This document shows, one piece after another, positions 1 to 8,170 of a stretch of 26,544 nucleotides of DNA. A program made the position numbers and the translations under genes. The stretch comes from CAZFNQ01 sp964652125 (GTDB taxonomy: Bacteria; Patescibacteriota; Saccharimonadia; Saccharimonadales; JANWIN01), in contig CAZZAE010000007.1 in assembly GCA_964652125.1 (NCBI GenBank), positions 1-26,544 of the forward strand, read 5' to 3'. The notes beneath the pieces were generated by a model. That model was not told the origin of the DNA. It did no database searches and saw nothing but the letters and a program-made list of their open reading frames with translations. Numbering within the stretch: the stretch's first letter is position 1; each line of letters opens with the position of its first letter.

Positions 1-2
1 CA

Positions 3-617
3 CAAAATAGTGACATCTTTACCTCCAGCGATTTTGGTGCCAACTGGGATGATAGTAGCGGACCTGGAAGTCGGGTTTGGAGCGATATCACCATAACACC
101 AAGTGGACAATATGTTGCCAGTGAGGTTGGTGGCGGCCCCGGCGGAGGTGATGTTGGCGACGTCTATCTGGGTAATAACCCTGCGCTTAGACCAGTCGAT
201 CCTGGCATTACTAATCACACTTCAATTGTGCCAATAAATGGCAGCATTGTAGTCGATGTGCTGGGTGGAGTTGATGGAGTCGATGTGTCATCACTAAAAA
301 TACTATCTGGACCAAGTCATGGAACTGCTGTCGATCCACCCGGAACCATTACCTATACCCCTAGTCATGGCTTTGTCGGCTCAGACTCTTTGATTTACCA
401 GGTGTGTTCACTTCTTGACGATACTGTTTGCAGTTCTGCTTCCCTAAACTTCAACATCGTTCCAGGACTTCCGAATACAGGAGTTGGCATTGATAATTCA
501 ACTCCTCAACATTTTCTACCAGTTCCTCAGCTAATTGCATTTGGATCTGCATTCTCATTTGGATCTGGGTGGTTGTTGATCACTCGCCAAATGCGGCGTA
601 ACAAAGTCCACAAGTAG
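3..617 (+). CDS. C-terminal part of a large LPNTG-anchored surface protein (5' truncated by window edge)
   Basis: The frame is open from the left edge with no stop, so the gene starts outside the window; a GTG at 228 is in frame but is not the likely start. The visible 204 residues contain a bacterial Ig/cadherin-like domain of the Big_9 type (GTITYTPSHGFVGSDSLIY pattern, visible residues about 75-150). It is followed by a PGLPNTG sorting signal (LPNTG at 468-482), a roughly 20-residue hydrophobic stretch and a basic tail (RQMRRNK). That is a complete cell-wall sorting signal: a sortase would cut between T and G and attach the protein to the envelope. The first visible 70 residues are Gly/Ser/Asp-rich like other exported repeat proteins. 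The PGLPNTG motif is shared with the protein at 3523-5175. Substrate and adhesive role are unknown. Confidence 0.8.
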   Translation, partial: QNSDIFTSSDFGANWDDSSGPGSRVWSDITITPSGQYVASEVGGGPGGGDVGDVYLGNNPALRPVDPGITNHTSIVPINGSIVVDVLGGVDGVDVSSLKILSGPSHGTAVDPPGTITYTPSHGFVGSDSLIYQVCSLLDDTVCSSASLNFNIVPGLPNTGVGIDNSTPQHFLPVPQLIAFGSAFSFGSGWLLITRQMRRNKVHK

Positions 618-664
618 AAAAAGATTTAATTTTTGACAGTAATTTTATTTTTTGAAATCGCTAT

Positions 665-1288
665 TTACGATTGTTCCGGAAGCTTGTCACTTTGAATCTT
701 TTGGGCCGACTTTACGACGGCTTTTATTACTCCAGCTTGTTCAGCATGTAATCTGAGTCTATCTAATTCTTCAACAGCTGGTTGCTCATAAAATGAACTG
801 CTCTCATCAGAAGTTTTTCTCCCAAAATAATAGACAAGTGCTCCTACGGCAATTACGATTGGTGAAGAAACTTTTTGAAACATATCATAACTTTGGGAAA
901 AACTTTCTAGTGTTGATACAGCTCCCGCTCCCAAAATTATGCCACCAATAGTGCCAGCATTTAAAAAAGCTCTTCGACTTTCATTTATTACTTTTGCAAC
1001 TTCTCTTTTATCTTTTTCAACACGTAACTCAGTGGAAGCGGTACTTACATGACTGCTAAAAACTTCAGTTATATCCAAATTAGGCAATTCATCCAAATCT
1101 TCTCCTACTTCGTGGATTTTACCTTCAAAAATTGTATCTTGCCGTTCATAAATACTTGCAACATCAACTCTTGAAATTACATCTATCTCGGCAATTCTGC
1201 CATTCGACTCATTATGCTGCGTGTCTGTTCTTACGGCTAAGGTTGCTTCAACGGCAATTGGTATTTCTCCTGCGAAATCAAATGACAT
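665..1288 (-). CDS. Hypothetical membrane protein with two transmembrane segments
   Basis: 207 residues of no family I recognise. The N-terminal ~105 residues are acidic and soluble, with many Val/Ile/Asp/Glu and no signal peptide. Two hydrophobic segments follow at about 110-128 (Gly-rich, GGIILGAGAV) and 141-155 (IVIAVGALVYYFG). A soluble tail of about 50 charged residues ends the protein. The layout predicts a hairpin membrane anchor with both termini on the same side. The ATG is preceded by ACGGAG about 11 bases upstream. The gene is convergent with the LPNTG protein and divergent from the hydrolase at 1424. The 135-base divergent gap holds the hydrolase promoter and nothing else I can name. 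Function unknown. Confidence 0.6.
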   Translation of the reverse strand: MSFDFAGEIPIAVEATLAVRTDTQHNESNGRIAEIDVISRVDVASIYERQDTIFEGKIHEVGEDLDELPNLDITEVFSSHVSTASTELRVEKDKREVAKVINESRRAFLNAGTIGGIILGAGAVSTLESFSQSYDMFQKVSSPIVIAVGALVYYFGRKTSDESSSFYEQPAVEELDRLRLHAEQAGVIKAVVKSAQKIQSDKLPEQS

Positions 1289-1386
1289 GTATCTATAACT
1301 CCGTTCATTAAATCAATAACATATACTGTATTTGATTTATTATCTAATATCAAGCGTTAATATACTAACTTTGAACCTATCTACTT

Positions 1387-1415
1387 TTGAATTACTAATC
1401 TCATTATGTTATGGT
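1387..1415 (+). promoter_or_regulatory. Promoter of the hydrolase/HAD-kinase operon
   Basis: TTGAAT (1387-1392), 17-base spacer, TATGGT (1410-1415). The -10 box ends only 8 bases before the ATG at 1424 and no Shine-Dalgarno site lies between, so the transcript is predicted to begin at or very near the start codon. Confidence 0.5.
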
Positions 1416-1423
1416 CATGATTA

Positions 1424-2122
1424 ATGAGTGAAGTCAGTTTTCAGCGTGAGATATCTAGAGTTGGGCATCCAGTAGGTTTAGCCTGCATCGTAGCCAGTAT
1501 GGGAGCTAAGATACCCGAATACGCTCAACCAGCCGAAACGCTAAATATACTCGGATACGACACTGCGGTTTATGAATACGATAAAGCTGTCTATCTGAGC
1601 GGTGAACCGGAGCAATTACCAACACTAATTACTGATATGAGCAATGATTTCAACGAAATTGGCTCTGGTTATAATAAAAAGCTATTCAGTGGTGCAAGTG
1701 GAGGATCATTTATAGGTTACAACCTGCAAATTCGAGCTGAAGGCCCTCAACTTGGACTGTATGCTACCGCGGGAGTAGCTATGTCGGAAGTTGTTACGCA
1801 CACCTTAATCTTTCGAGCCCTTGGTGCACGTAAAGCCTTTGCCAAGAATGGCTATGACGAAGCTGGGCTCAGGGAAGCTTGGAAAGATATAGATATATCA
1901 GTTGACGATCCTCCATCCCCAGATAAAGCAATGTGTGTAGTACTAGGTGACTTAGACATGTTCGTAAGATATAAAAAAGCACTTGAAAACTTAAGAGCCT
2001 GGCAAGAGGCCGGTGTTCCAATCAGAATTCTAACTAGACCAAAATATACCCATAGCAAAACCGTTCAGTGGTTTAAAGATAATATTGGTTTAATGCTAAA
2101 TCAAGCACCAGAGATTAGATAA
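1424..2122 (+). CDS. Alpha/beta-hydrolase-like protein
   Basis: 232 residues. The sequence GASGG at residues 90-94 fits the GxSxG nucleophile elbow, placing a likely catalytic Ser at 92 after a beta strand (NKKLFS). Plausible acid and base are Asp176 or Asp178 in VLGDLDMF and His210 in KYTHSK, in the order Ser-Asp-His expected of the fold. No signal peptide or membrane segment, so probably cytoplasmic. The substrate cannot be read from the sequence. It is the first gene of a two-gene unit: the HAD-kinase fusion starts 13 bases after its stop. I chose the ATG at 1424 because the promoter -10 box sits 8 bases upstream. The family assignment rests on motif order only. Confidence 0.65.
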   Translation: MSEVSFQREISRVGHPVGLACIVASMGAKIPEYAQPAETLNILGYDTAVYEYDKAVYLSGEPEQLPTLITDMSNDFNEIGSGYNKKLFSGASGGSFIGYNLQIRAEGPQLGLYATAGVAMSEVVTHTLIFRALGARKAFAKNGYDEAGLREAWKDIDISVDDPPSPDKAMCVVLGDLDMFVRYKKALENLRAWQEAGVPIRILTRPKYTHSKTVQWFKDNIGLMLNQAPEIR

Positions 2123-2135
2123 TTTATCTATTTTT

Positions 2136-3515
2136 ATGAAAAGTTTAGGCTATTCCAAACGCGCCGATCAACAAAGACACAAACTGCCTGATTATTTACC
2201 TGACTTTATTGCCGATAGCATATTGGAGGTAAATTTCGAGCGACTAGCGAAACTTGGTGTAACTCACATAATGCTTGATCTTGATCAAACTATTCGTCAC
2301 CGTCACTCCCTAGCAATTGAGGAAGAAATTGTTGAATATCTAGATACTGCCCGCAAAGACTACGGCTTCAAGGAAATATATATAGTCACCAACAATCGCC
2401 GGGATATACAAAGTTTTGGCAATCATATCCAGGCCAAGATCTTCCAACCTTATAAACATCGAGGAAAGACTGTGCGAAAACCTAATCGTAGGTTTTTTGA
2501 AAACATTCTAGCTAGGGGTAATATAAATCCCAGCCGAGCCGTCATGATTGGTGACAAACTTAGATTTGATATTGCCGGCGCCAAGAAAGTTGGGATTTAT
2601 ACAGTCTTTGTAAATCCACTTGGTAAAGACTATTGGTATGATCGTTTGCTCCTAACTCGCCAACGCGATAAAAGAATGTTAACTGCGGCCAAATCCAAGC
2701 ACAAACTATTTAGCTTAATTTCCACTGAGGATCTAATTAAAGAAGCACTTCTTGAAATTGATTTCAAAGCTAAAAAAGTGCAACCGTTCGAAGCCGATGC
2801 CAGGGGTTCACAACCATTTATTGCTACCAATGGAAAACAGAAAGTATTTATTAAGCTCAAAACTGGTAAAACCAATCTATTTGATTGGATTTTCAAAATT
2901 GTCCGTCATGTTTTGTTCAGACGTCTAGAGGATGAAGTTCCCTTCGTAAGTCCCAAGCAAGCAGTTGAACATGAAGCATACGTAAGTTCGCAGGCCCACA
3001 AGGCTGGTGTTCGTACTCCCAAAATTATTGGCCTGATAGACTTGCAAGATCACCGCTTTGCATTAGTGACCCAATTTATTGAAGGTAAGACTATCAATTA
3101 CAAAAAGCCTAATCATCTCAGTGATGAAATTCTAATCGATTTATGGCAACAAATCTCAAAATTGCACTCTGCCCATATTGCCCACCGCGATCTTAGAACT
3201 TCTAACATATTACTAGGTAGAACCAACCATGTCTGGTTAATTGATTACGATTTTTCAACAGTAGCGGCAACAAATACGAATTTACAAAGAGATAACGTGG
3301 AATTATTAGTATCCCTAGCTACAATTGTTGGCCCCAAGAGATCTATCAAATTTGCTAGCACGGCCTTAGTCCCTAAAGATTTCAAAGCTCTTCTACCCCT
3401 ACTTCGCTATAGCAATTTATCGGCAGCCACCAGGTCGGATGTTCGTCAACATAAGGGTCTAATAAAAACTCTACGCGATTATGTGGACGTTTTATCTGTA
3501 GCTAAAGAGAGTTAA
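2136..3515 (+). CDS. YqeG-like HAD phosphatase fused to a RIO/BUD32-like protein kinase
   Basis: 459 residues with two enzymatic halves. Residues ~15-165 match the HAD family IIIA (YqeG) pattern: nucleophile motif DLDQT (Asp48, Asp50, Thr52), motif II TNN (85-87), Lys115 in RKPNRRFF, and GDK (139-141) with Asp145. Residues ~225-385 match a lipopolysaccharide-kinase/RIO/BUD32-type kinase: Lys240 in VFIKLK, Glu280 as possible salt-bridge partner, catalytic loop HRDLRTSN (Asp352, Asn357), and LIDYDF with metal-binding Asp370. All key residues of both domains are present, so both could be active. YqeG proteins are normally about 170 residues and stand alone; this is about 460. It lies in an operon behind the alpha/beta hydrolase. 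Substrates are unknown; a kinase/phosphatase pair acting on one small molecule or protein is possible. Confidence 0.8.
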   Translation: MKSLGYSKRADQQRHKLPDYLPDFIADSILEVNFERLAKLGVTHIMLDLDQTIRHRHSLAIEEEIVEYLDTARKDYGFKEIYIVTNNRRDIQSFGNHIQAKIFQPYKHRGKTVRKPNRRFFENILARGNINPSRAVMIGDKLRFDIAGAKKVGIYTVFVNPLGKDYWYDRLLLTRQRDKRMLTAAKSKHKLFSLISTEDLIKEALLEIDFKAKKVQPFEADARGSQPFIATNGKQKVFIKLKTGKTNLFDWIFKIVRHVLFRRLEDEVPFVSPKQAVEHEAYVSSQAHKAGVRTPKIIGLIDLQDHRFALVTQFIEGKTINYKKPNHLSDEILIDLWQQISKLHSAHIAHRDLRTSNILLGRTNHVWLIDYDFSTVAATNTNLQRDNVELLVSLATIVGPKRSIKFASTALVPKDFKALLPLLRYSNLSAATRSDVRQHKGLIKTLRDYVDVLSVAKES

Positions 3516-3522
3516 GCCTAAT

Positions 3523-5175
3523 CTAATTTGGATTAAATCCAGTGTTTGGCAAACCCGGTGTAGTGTTTACGCCAAGACCAGATGGATCTTCGATTGTACC
3601 ATTAGCCTTACCATCAGCATCTAGTGAGCCACCATCTTTAATTGAATAGACTACCTTGGCGGCACTCTTACCATTAATAGTTACGAAACTAATTGTTGCT
3701 CCAGGTACATCGCTATAGGTCTTAGTTGTGGGGTTGTATTTACGAACTACAAATGCTTGATCAGGATTAGCGCCATAAAAGTATTGAGTGATTTGGGTGG
3801 TAAAACCTGGGCTGCCACAACCAATTGAAAAGTTCATCATGCCTTCTGGGTATGAAAAATCTGCGTCACTACTTGTATTAGTGCTGGCCGCGGCGACGTC
3901 CATATTATTTATAAAACAACCGAATGAGACACTTAGTTCAGCGTCATTACCACTAACTGAGTTGGTAGTCGTAGCATCTAGTGGCCAGATTAAGAACGGG
4001 TATTTGAAATTAGAACTAGGCTTTTGATTCCAGGTATCGTCATAATTCCAACCTGCACCCCTGAAAGTGTTAGGATTAATTATTTCAGCAGTGGTCAAAT
4101 CATCAATTCCCGAAGGGTCACAGCCACCAATATTTCCACAAGCTGCAAGCTGACCACTGGAGTCGAGACCATAAAAAGAATGGGTGATAATTAGAGAATC
4201 TTGGGCGCCTATAAATCCACCAACCGCAGAATCTCCAACGACTGCACCACTGGAATAAGAGTTTGTTACTGTACCTTCGTTAATATAACCAAGTAATCCA
4301 CCAACATTTACATGGCCCGTGACACTACCAGTAGCAAATGAATCAGAAATTGTGTCATTATCCGACCAACCGACCAGACCACCAACAGAATCACCATCAG
4401 GAGCATTAATATTACCGGTTGAAAAAGATTTAGAAATAGTCAGCGCACCATCAGTATCTCCGACTAAGCCACCTATATACGCTACGTCGACACCGCTGGA
4501 TGAAATATTGGCAGTTGAGGCTGACTGCGTAATTACTGCATCACCGTCATTATCTCCAATTAATCCAGCTACTGAAAATTCTGTAGCACTAACAGCACCA
4601 CTATAACGAACTCTGGTTAAATGAGTCGTTACACCACCATTCCACTTATTAAAACCAATTATTCCGCTGACATAACCATCGCCAGTGACATGAACATCTG
4701 AAAATACATTTTCCATGGTCAATCCATTCTCGATACCAGCATATGATCCGACGTGTTGCCTGCCAACTATACTACCGCCGACCATTTTAATGTTTTTAAT
4801 TGTTGCATTATCACTTTCCGAGATCAGGCCTACGTTATCCGTGCCAGATCGATTAATTTTGAGTCCCTTGATAGTAAAACCTTGGCCGTCAATGCTACCA
4901 GTAAACGATGTGCCATATGCTATTGGTGCAAAACCAGCTCCGCTATTATATAAAGCCCCGCCTAAACTTGTATCAGCTAAACAATTTATATCGCCAGCCA
5001 AAACATAATTGCCATCTAGCGGAAATCCAGAGGCATTACCAATTTTTTGTAAGTTTTGGCAACTATTAATGGCAATAACGGTAGTGGCTTTAACCATACC
5101 ACTTGGAATGGTGGCGGAAACTAAAACTGCGAGACCTAGCAAAAACGTGAATCTTTTTAAGTTTTTCTTAATCAC
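3523..5175 (-). CDS. Secreted GLUG-repeat surface protein ending in LPNTG without a membrane anchor
   Basis: I start at the GTG at 5175, which has AGGGG five bases upstream. An in-frame TTG at 5208 would add 11 residues but lies inside the promoter. The product is 550 residues: a signal peptide (KKNLKR, then a hydrophobic core, cleavage near VKA-TT at ~30), and a central region of GLUG-type repeats (GGLVG...SFSTGNI, GGLVG...SFATGSV, GGLLG...SYSSGAV), which usually form a beta-helix. A C-terminal domain of the choice-of-anchor-U type follows (DGGSLDADGKANGTIEDPSG). The protein ends PGLPNTGFNPN-stop, so the sorting motif is present but the hydrophobic segment and basic tail are missing. It lies immediately downstream of a sortase but has its own promoter. 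Confidence 0.85.
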   Translation of the reverse strand: MIKKNLKRFTFLLGLAVLVSATIPSGMVKATTVIAINSCQNLQKIGNASGFPLDGNYVLAGDINCLADTSLGGALYNSGAGFAPIAYGTSFTGSIDGQGFTIKGLKINRSGTDNVGLISESDNATIKNIKMVGGSIVGRQHVGSYAGIENGLTMENVFSDVHVTGDGYVSGIIGFNKWNGGVTTHLTRVRYSGAVSATEFSVAGLIGDNDGDAVITQSASTANISSSGVDVAYIGGLVGDTDGALTISKSFSTGNINAPDGDSVGGLVGWSDNDTISDSFATGSVTGHVNVGGLLGYINEGTVTNSYSSGAVVGDSAVGGFIGAQDSLIITHSFYGLDSSGQLAACGNIGGCDPSGIDDLTTAEIINPNTFRGAGWNYDDTWNQKPSSNFKYPFLIWPLDATTTNSVSGNDAELSVSFGCFINNMDVAAASTNTSSDADFSYPEGMMNFSIGCGSPGFTTQITQYFYGANPDQAFVVRKYNPTTKTYSDVPGATISFVTINGKSAAKVVYSIKDGGSLDADGKANGTIEDPSGLGVNTTPGLPNTGFNPN

Positions 5176-5196
5176 ATTTACCCCTGTATCGCTAAC

Positions 5197-5224
5197 ATTG
5201 TAGCACAAGCATTTTATATGTCAT
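5197..5224 (-). promoter_or_regulatory. Promoter of the GLUG surface protein
   Basis: On the minus strand: ATGACA (5224-5219), 16-base spacer containing GCTTGTGC, TACAAT (5202-5197). It lies between the sortase stop (two tandem stops, TAA TGA) and the GTG at 5175, giving a leader of about 15 bases that carries the AGGGG ribosome-binding site. Confidence 0.45.
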
Positions 5225-5829
5225 TATACATTGATAAAATCAGCAAATATTACCAAGCGTTTTGAGTATAGTTTTGTCTTAGCGTCCCATATACCATCAC
5301 AGGTTATCAGGTTAAGATGCTTGCCGTCCTTACTCTTGAAAACCTCGCTAGGATGATCGGAATTGCCGTAATCCTTAATGGTGACAATTGCAAAAGTAGC
5401 TTGGTTACCATTCTTATCTTTAATGAATATCTTGTCGCCAATAACAAGGTTTTTAAGATGTTCAAATACTCCATGGCTGTCATAAGCCCCATTTACATGT
5501 CCGTCGATTACGGCGCTGCCAAGGTTACCAGGGTTAGCACCCAACTTATACCAACCGACATCGACGGTATTAGTTGGTACATCTAAATTTCCCTCGCGCG
5601 TCAAGCCGATTTGTTGAATTTTTGCATTAATTCCGGCTTTGGGGATTATGAGTCTTAGTGGAACGCTATAGTGACTAACTTTTTTAGGCTTAGGCTCGAT
5701 AACTTGGGTAGCAGCAACTGGAGTATAAATTTTAGGTTGAGGCTTATGAAGTTTAACAACGACTAATACTACTAACGATAGGGCAACTACTAGTAAAACT
5801 AAACCCTTAAGCCTTCGATTTTTCATCAT
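5224..5829 (-). CDS. Sortase (class E/F-like)
   Basis: 201 residues. An N-terminal signal anchor (NRRLKG then a 15-residue Val/Leu stretch, residues ~9-26) is followed by a Pro-rich linker and a sortase beta-barrel. The catalytic triad is visible: His111 in VIDGHVN, Cys177 in LITCDG, and Arg191 in SKRLVIFA, at the usual spacing. The strand LRLIIPKAGINAKIQQIG and the downstream TCDG are typical of the short sortases of Actinobacteria-like class E/F, but I cannot fix the class from motifs alone. Known sortases cut LPxTG between Thr and Gly. The neighbouring gene encodes a PGLPNTG protein, which suggests a dedicated substrate. Two adjacent ATG codons are possible starts (ATGATG). Confidence 0.9.
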   Translation of the reverse strand: MMKNRRLKGLVLLVVALSLVVLVVVKLHKPQPKIYTPVAATQVIEPKPKKVSHYSVPLRLIIPKAGINAKIQQIGLTREGNLDVPTNTVDVGWYKLGANPGNLGSAVIDGHVNGAYDSHGVFEHLKNLVIGDKIFIKDKNGNQATFAIVTIKDYGNSDHPSEVFKSKDGKHLNLITCDGIWDAKTKLYSKRLVIFADFINV

Positions 5830-5926
5830 CTATACTATACCATTCCCCTAGAGAAGATACGCTTTACGTAAATGCTTTCTGTTAACCCGAAGAGTAGAAA
5901 TTGCTACCCAAATTAGAGGTTGATTA

Positions 5927-6403
5927 TTAACTAACTTTTTTACGTTCCCAAACTTGAAAAGTAAAAGTAATCCCATTTTCGGTGGCCGGTTTTGTCTCGG
6001 ACACAAGTTTATAATCTTTTTTAAACTCGGGGAAAAATTTAGTGCACTTGAAGTCTTGATCGAGTTGAGTAATGTAGAGTTCTTGGACTAGGTCAAGAGT
6101 TTCTTGCAATAATCCAGCTCCACCAATTACCCAAATGTCTTTCTTAAAGCTTTTCAAAAATTGCCTGGCATCACCAACTCGCTTAAAGCCCGGACGTAAT
6201 TCAATATCGTCAGGAATTGCCACATAATTTAGTCGATCGTGAAAGGGGTGATCAAACTCCACATAAGTTCCATAACCCATAAATATTGAGCCTTTAAGAG
6301 TTTTACTGCGGTAATATTTAAGATCGGATGGCAAGTGCCAAGGAATGCCTTTATCATTAGCCATTCCGCGTTTACTATCGATTGCAACAATCGCTTTTAT
6401 CAT
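5927..6403 (-). CDS. folA: Dihydrofolate reductase
   Basis: 158 residues, the usual length for bacterial DHFR. It reduces dihydrofolate to tetrahydrofolate with NADPH. Key features: GIPWHLPSDL with catalytic Asp27, MGYGTY at 42-47, Arg57 (HDRLN) in the position that binds the folate glutamate carboxylate, and the VIGGAG nucleotide-binding turn (92-97). The segment that usually reads MGRxTW and carries the Arg44/His45 contacts to the NADPH 2'-phosphate is MGYGTY here, which may alter cofactor binding. The ATG overlaps the folC stop by ATGA (6400-6403), so it is translationally coupled to folC. No thymidylate synthase is in the window. Confidence 0.92.
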   Translation of the reverse strand: MIKAIVAIDSKRGMANDKGIPWHLPSDLKYYRSKTLKGSIFMGYGTYVEFDHPFHDRLNYVAIPDDIELRPGFKRVGDARQFLKSFKKDIWVIGGAGLLQETLDLVQELYITQLDQDFKCTKFFPEFKKDYKLVSETKPATENGITFTFQVWERKKVS

Positions 6404-7668
6404 TTTTTAAGAATAATCGGTCTTATGTGATTGAGCAAATAAAATGAGCCAGTTACTAAAAGTATTGGCTCTGAGCGCTGTGTTAGTTTTGCAAAAGCCG
6501 CAGCTGGATAAGGCTCTACCACCACGTCAGAAAAACCAATTTGTTTGGCCTCATTGGCAATTACTTTAGGATCAACCGAATGCTTTGGCGTGTCTTGCTC
6601 CCCGCTAAAAGACGTGACAATAAGAGATTTGGTAATTGGCAGTAGTTCCTCAAGTGCACCTTTGGCACGGTCACTTTCACTTTGGACAAAACCGACTAGT
6701 GCCGCTACTTCCTTGTCTGGATAAAGTGATTTTAGACCACCAACTAGAGCTGCCATTTTTTGACTATTATGCGAACCGTCAATAATTAAGGTTTGACCGC
6801 GGTAATCAATTACCTCCATACGAGCAGGTATATTTATGTGCGAAGATTTACTAAGCTGATCGTCATTAAGATGAGGCAAACCATCTCGTTTCTCAAGGAA
6901 ATTGTAAACGGCTTCGGCTAAAAGCCAGTTACGCTGCTGGAAAGGTGGCAACCCGGCGGCATTAGCCAGTTCAAGTACTTTAGGAGACGGTACTTCATGT
7001 AGCTGGGCATGCATTTCACTGCAGCGCTTGGTGATTACATCCATAACATCTTGGCTTTGACGATAGACAAGTACCGGGTTATGGCTTTGGATAATTCCTG
7101 CTTTTTGACTGGCTATCTCAGCCAGGGTATTTCCCAGCACATTGGTGTGGTCAAGTCCAAGATCTGTAATGACACAAACTTTGTCTATCCGATTTATAAC
7201 GTTTGTACCATCAAGTAGTCCACCCAACCCAACTTCTACTACAGCGTAATCAACTTTTTCGCCGGCAAATAACCAATAGGCAAAGGCAATAAGCAGTTCA
7301 AAGTAGGACGGCTCTACCCCGGTTTCTTGAACGATGTCGATAAAATCACCTAGTTTTTGACAAAACAGGACTTCCGGCATGGGCTGCAGATCGACTTGAA
7401 CCCGCTCGTTTATCTGATCAACATGTGGCGATACAGTTAATCCTACTTTTTGACCTGCCTGCTTAAGTAATGAGGCGACATAATAACAAGTTGAGGATTT
7501 ACCAGACGTACCAGCAACATGTATAACCTTTAACTGATCTTGAGGATTACCAAGTTTAGTCATCAGACGAAGCATGTTATCAAGTGAATAGCTCCCCGTT
7601 TCAGTGCTGCGAAACATAAACTTATTTAAGAGCGGACTAAGTTCGGCAAAACTACTTATTTGTGGCAT
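6400..7668 (-). CDS. folC: Folylpolyglutamate/dihydrofolate synthase
   Basis: 422 residues, the normal length of FolC, a Mur-ligase-like ATP-dependent enzyme that adds glutamate to folates. The P-loop is VAGTSGKSST (Lys57), in place of the commoner GTNGKGS. The second family block EVGLGGLLDGTNV is well conserved, as are the HTNVLG segment and the DGSHN motif in the C-terminal ligase domain. First gene of the folC-folA pair. A TACAAT box (7683-7678 on the minus strand) ends 9 bases before the ATG and no Shine-Dalgarno is seen. With no folP, folB or folK in the window, the likely role is polyglutamylation and retention of salvaged folate (inference). Confidence 0.92.
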   Translation of the reverse strand: MPQISSFAELSPLLNKFMFRSTETGSYSLDNMLRLMTKLGNPQDQLKVIHVAGTSGKSSTCYYVASLLKQAGQKVGLTVSPHVDQINERVQVDLQPMPEVLFCQKLGDFIDIVQETGVEPSYFELLIAFAYWLFAGEKVDYAVVEVGLGGLLDGTNVINRIDKVCVITDLGLDHTNVLGNTLAEIASQKAGIIQSHNPVLVYRQSQDVMDVITKRCSEMHAQLHEVPSPKVLELANAAGLPPFQQRNWLLAEAVYNFLEKRDGLPHLNDDQLSKSSHINIPARMEVIDYRGQTLIIDGSHNSQKMAALVGGLKSLYPDKEVAALVGFVQSESDRAKGALEELLPITKSLIVTSFSGEQDTPKHSVDPKVIANEAKQIGFSDVVVEPYPAAAFAKLTQRSEPILLVTGSFYLLNHIRPIILKK

Positions 7669-7731
7669 GATTAAATAATTGTAACCCTGTAAGTTGATTA
7701 AATACAGACTGACTAGCTTTTTCGGATCGAG

Positions 7732-8016
7732 TTATTTTGGGTCTTGACGAGGCTTTGTATGACGAATTGAAATATAGAACCTTAACAAAAATCCTAAGAT
7801 TAACGACGCCAGCCCAATTAAAAGCAGTACCACAGCCAATCTAGAGACTATCCGCACAGCGCTTAAGCGACACCGATTACCGCTGCCAACATTACAGGTA
7901 CTGCCGGTCTTACTGTAGGTGCTAAACAGAGTAACTGAGCTGGTTATAATGGCAATCATTACACCTATACCGCCCAAAAGCATCATCTTATTGGCTATAT
8001 TTATTCTAATTTTCAC
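7732..8016 (-). CDS. Small hypothetical membrane protein
   Basis: 94 residues from the GTG at 8016, which has GGGG about nine bases upstream. A longer frame starting at 8115 would translate straight through tRNA-Arg and is not credible. Two hydrophobic segments: about residues 12-32 (MLLGGIGVMIAIITSSVTLF) and 61-84 (VVLLLIGLASLILGFLLRF), separated by a loop with two Cys (STCNVGSGNRC) that could form an extracytoplasmic disulphide. The basic C-terminus is probably cytoplasmic. No family recognised. It lies 16 bases downstream of the tRNA and may be co-transcribed with it. Confidence 0.5.
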   Translation of the reverse strand: MKIRINIANKMMLLGGIGVMIAIITSSVTLFSTYSKTGSTCNVGSGNRCRLSAVRIVSRLAVVLLLIGLASLILGFLLRFYISIRHTKPRQDPK

Positions 8017-8032
8017 AAAAGTTACCCCGAAA

Positions 8033-8109
8033 TGGTACGCCCGGACGGATTCGAACCGCCGACCCCTTGTTCCGAAGACAAGTGCTCTAATCCGCTGAGC
8101 TACGGGCGC
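8033..8109 (-). tRNA. tRNA-Arg (anticodon TCG), CCA encoded
   Basis: Cloverleaf read on the minus strand: acceptor GCGCCCG / CGGGCGT (first pair G-U), D-arm GCTCAGCGGATTAGAGC, anticodon stem CTTGT/ACAAG with loop CTTCGGA, T-arm GGCGG TTCGAAT CCGTC, discriminator A and genomic CCA at 8035-8033. A TATAAT box lies 11 bases upstream of the 5' end (8126-8121). Confidence 0.95.
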
Positions 8110-8170
8110 ATGCATAACAGATTATAACAGTTATTTTGTCTCTATGAATTAGATAAAAAAATCTGGAAAC

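Noticed and set aside
3788..5203. Several plus-strand open frames opposite the GLUG surface protein
   Set aside because: They are antisense shadows produced by the repetitive Ser/Thr/Gly coding of the real gene.
5863..5872. Palindrome TTTACGTAAA upstream of the sortase at 5224
   Set aside because: Only 10 bases and without a clear promoter beside it; expected by chance in AT-rich DNA.
8017..8115. N-terminal extension of the small membrane protein reading through the tRNA-Arg gene
   Set aside because: The extension (PVAQRIRALVFGTRGRRFES) is the well-known artefact of translating a tRNA; the GTG at 8016 with GGGG upstream is a better start.
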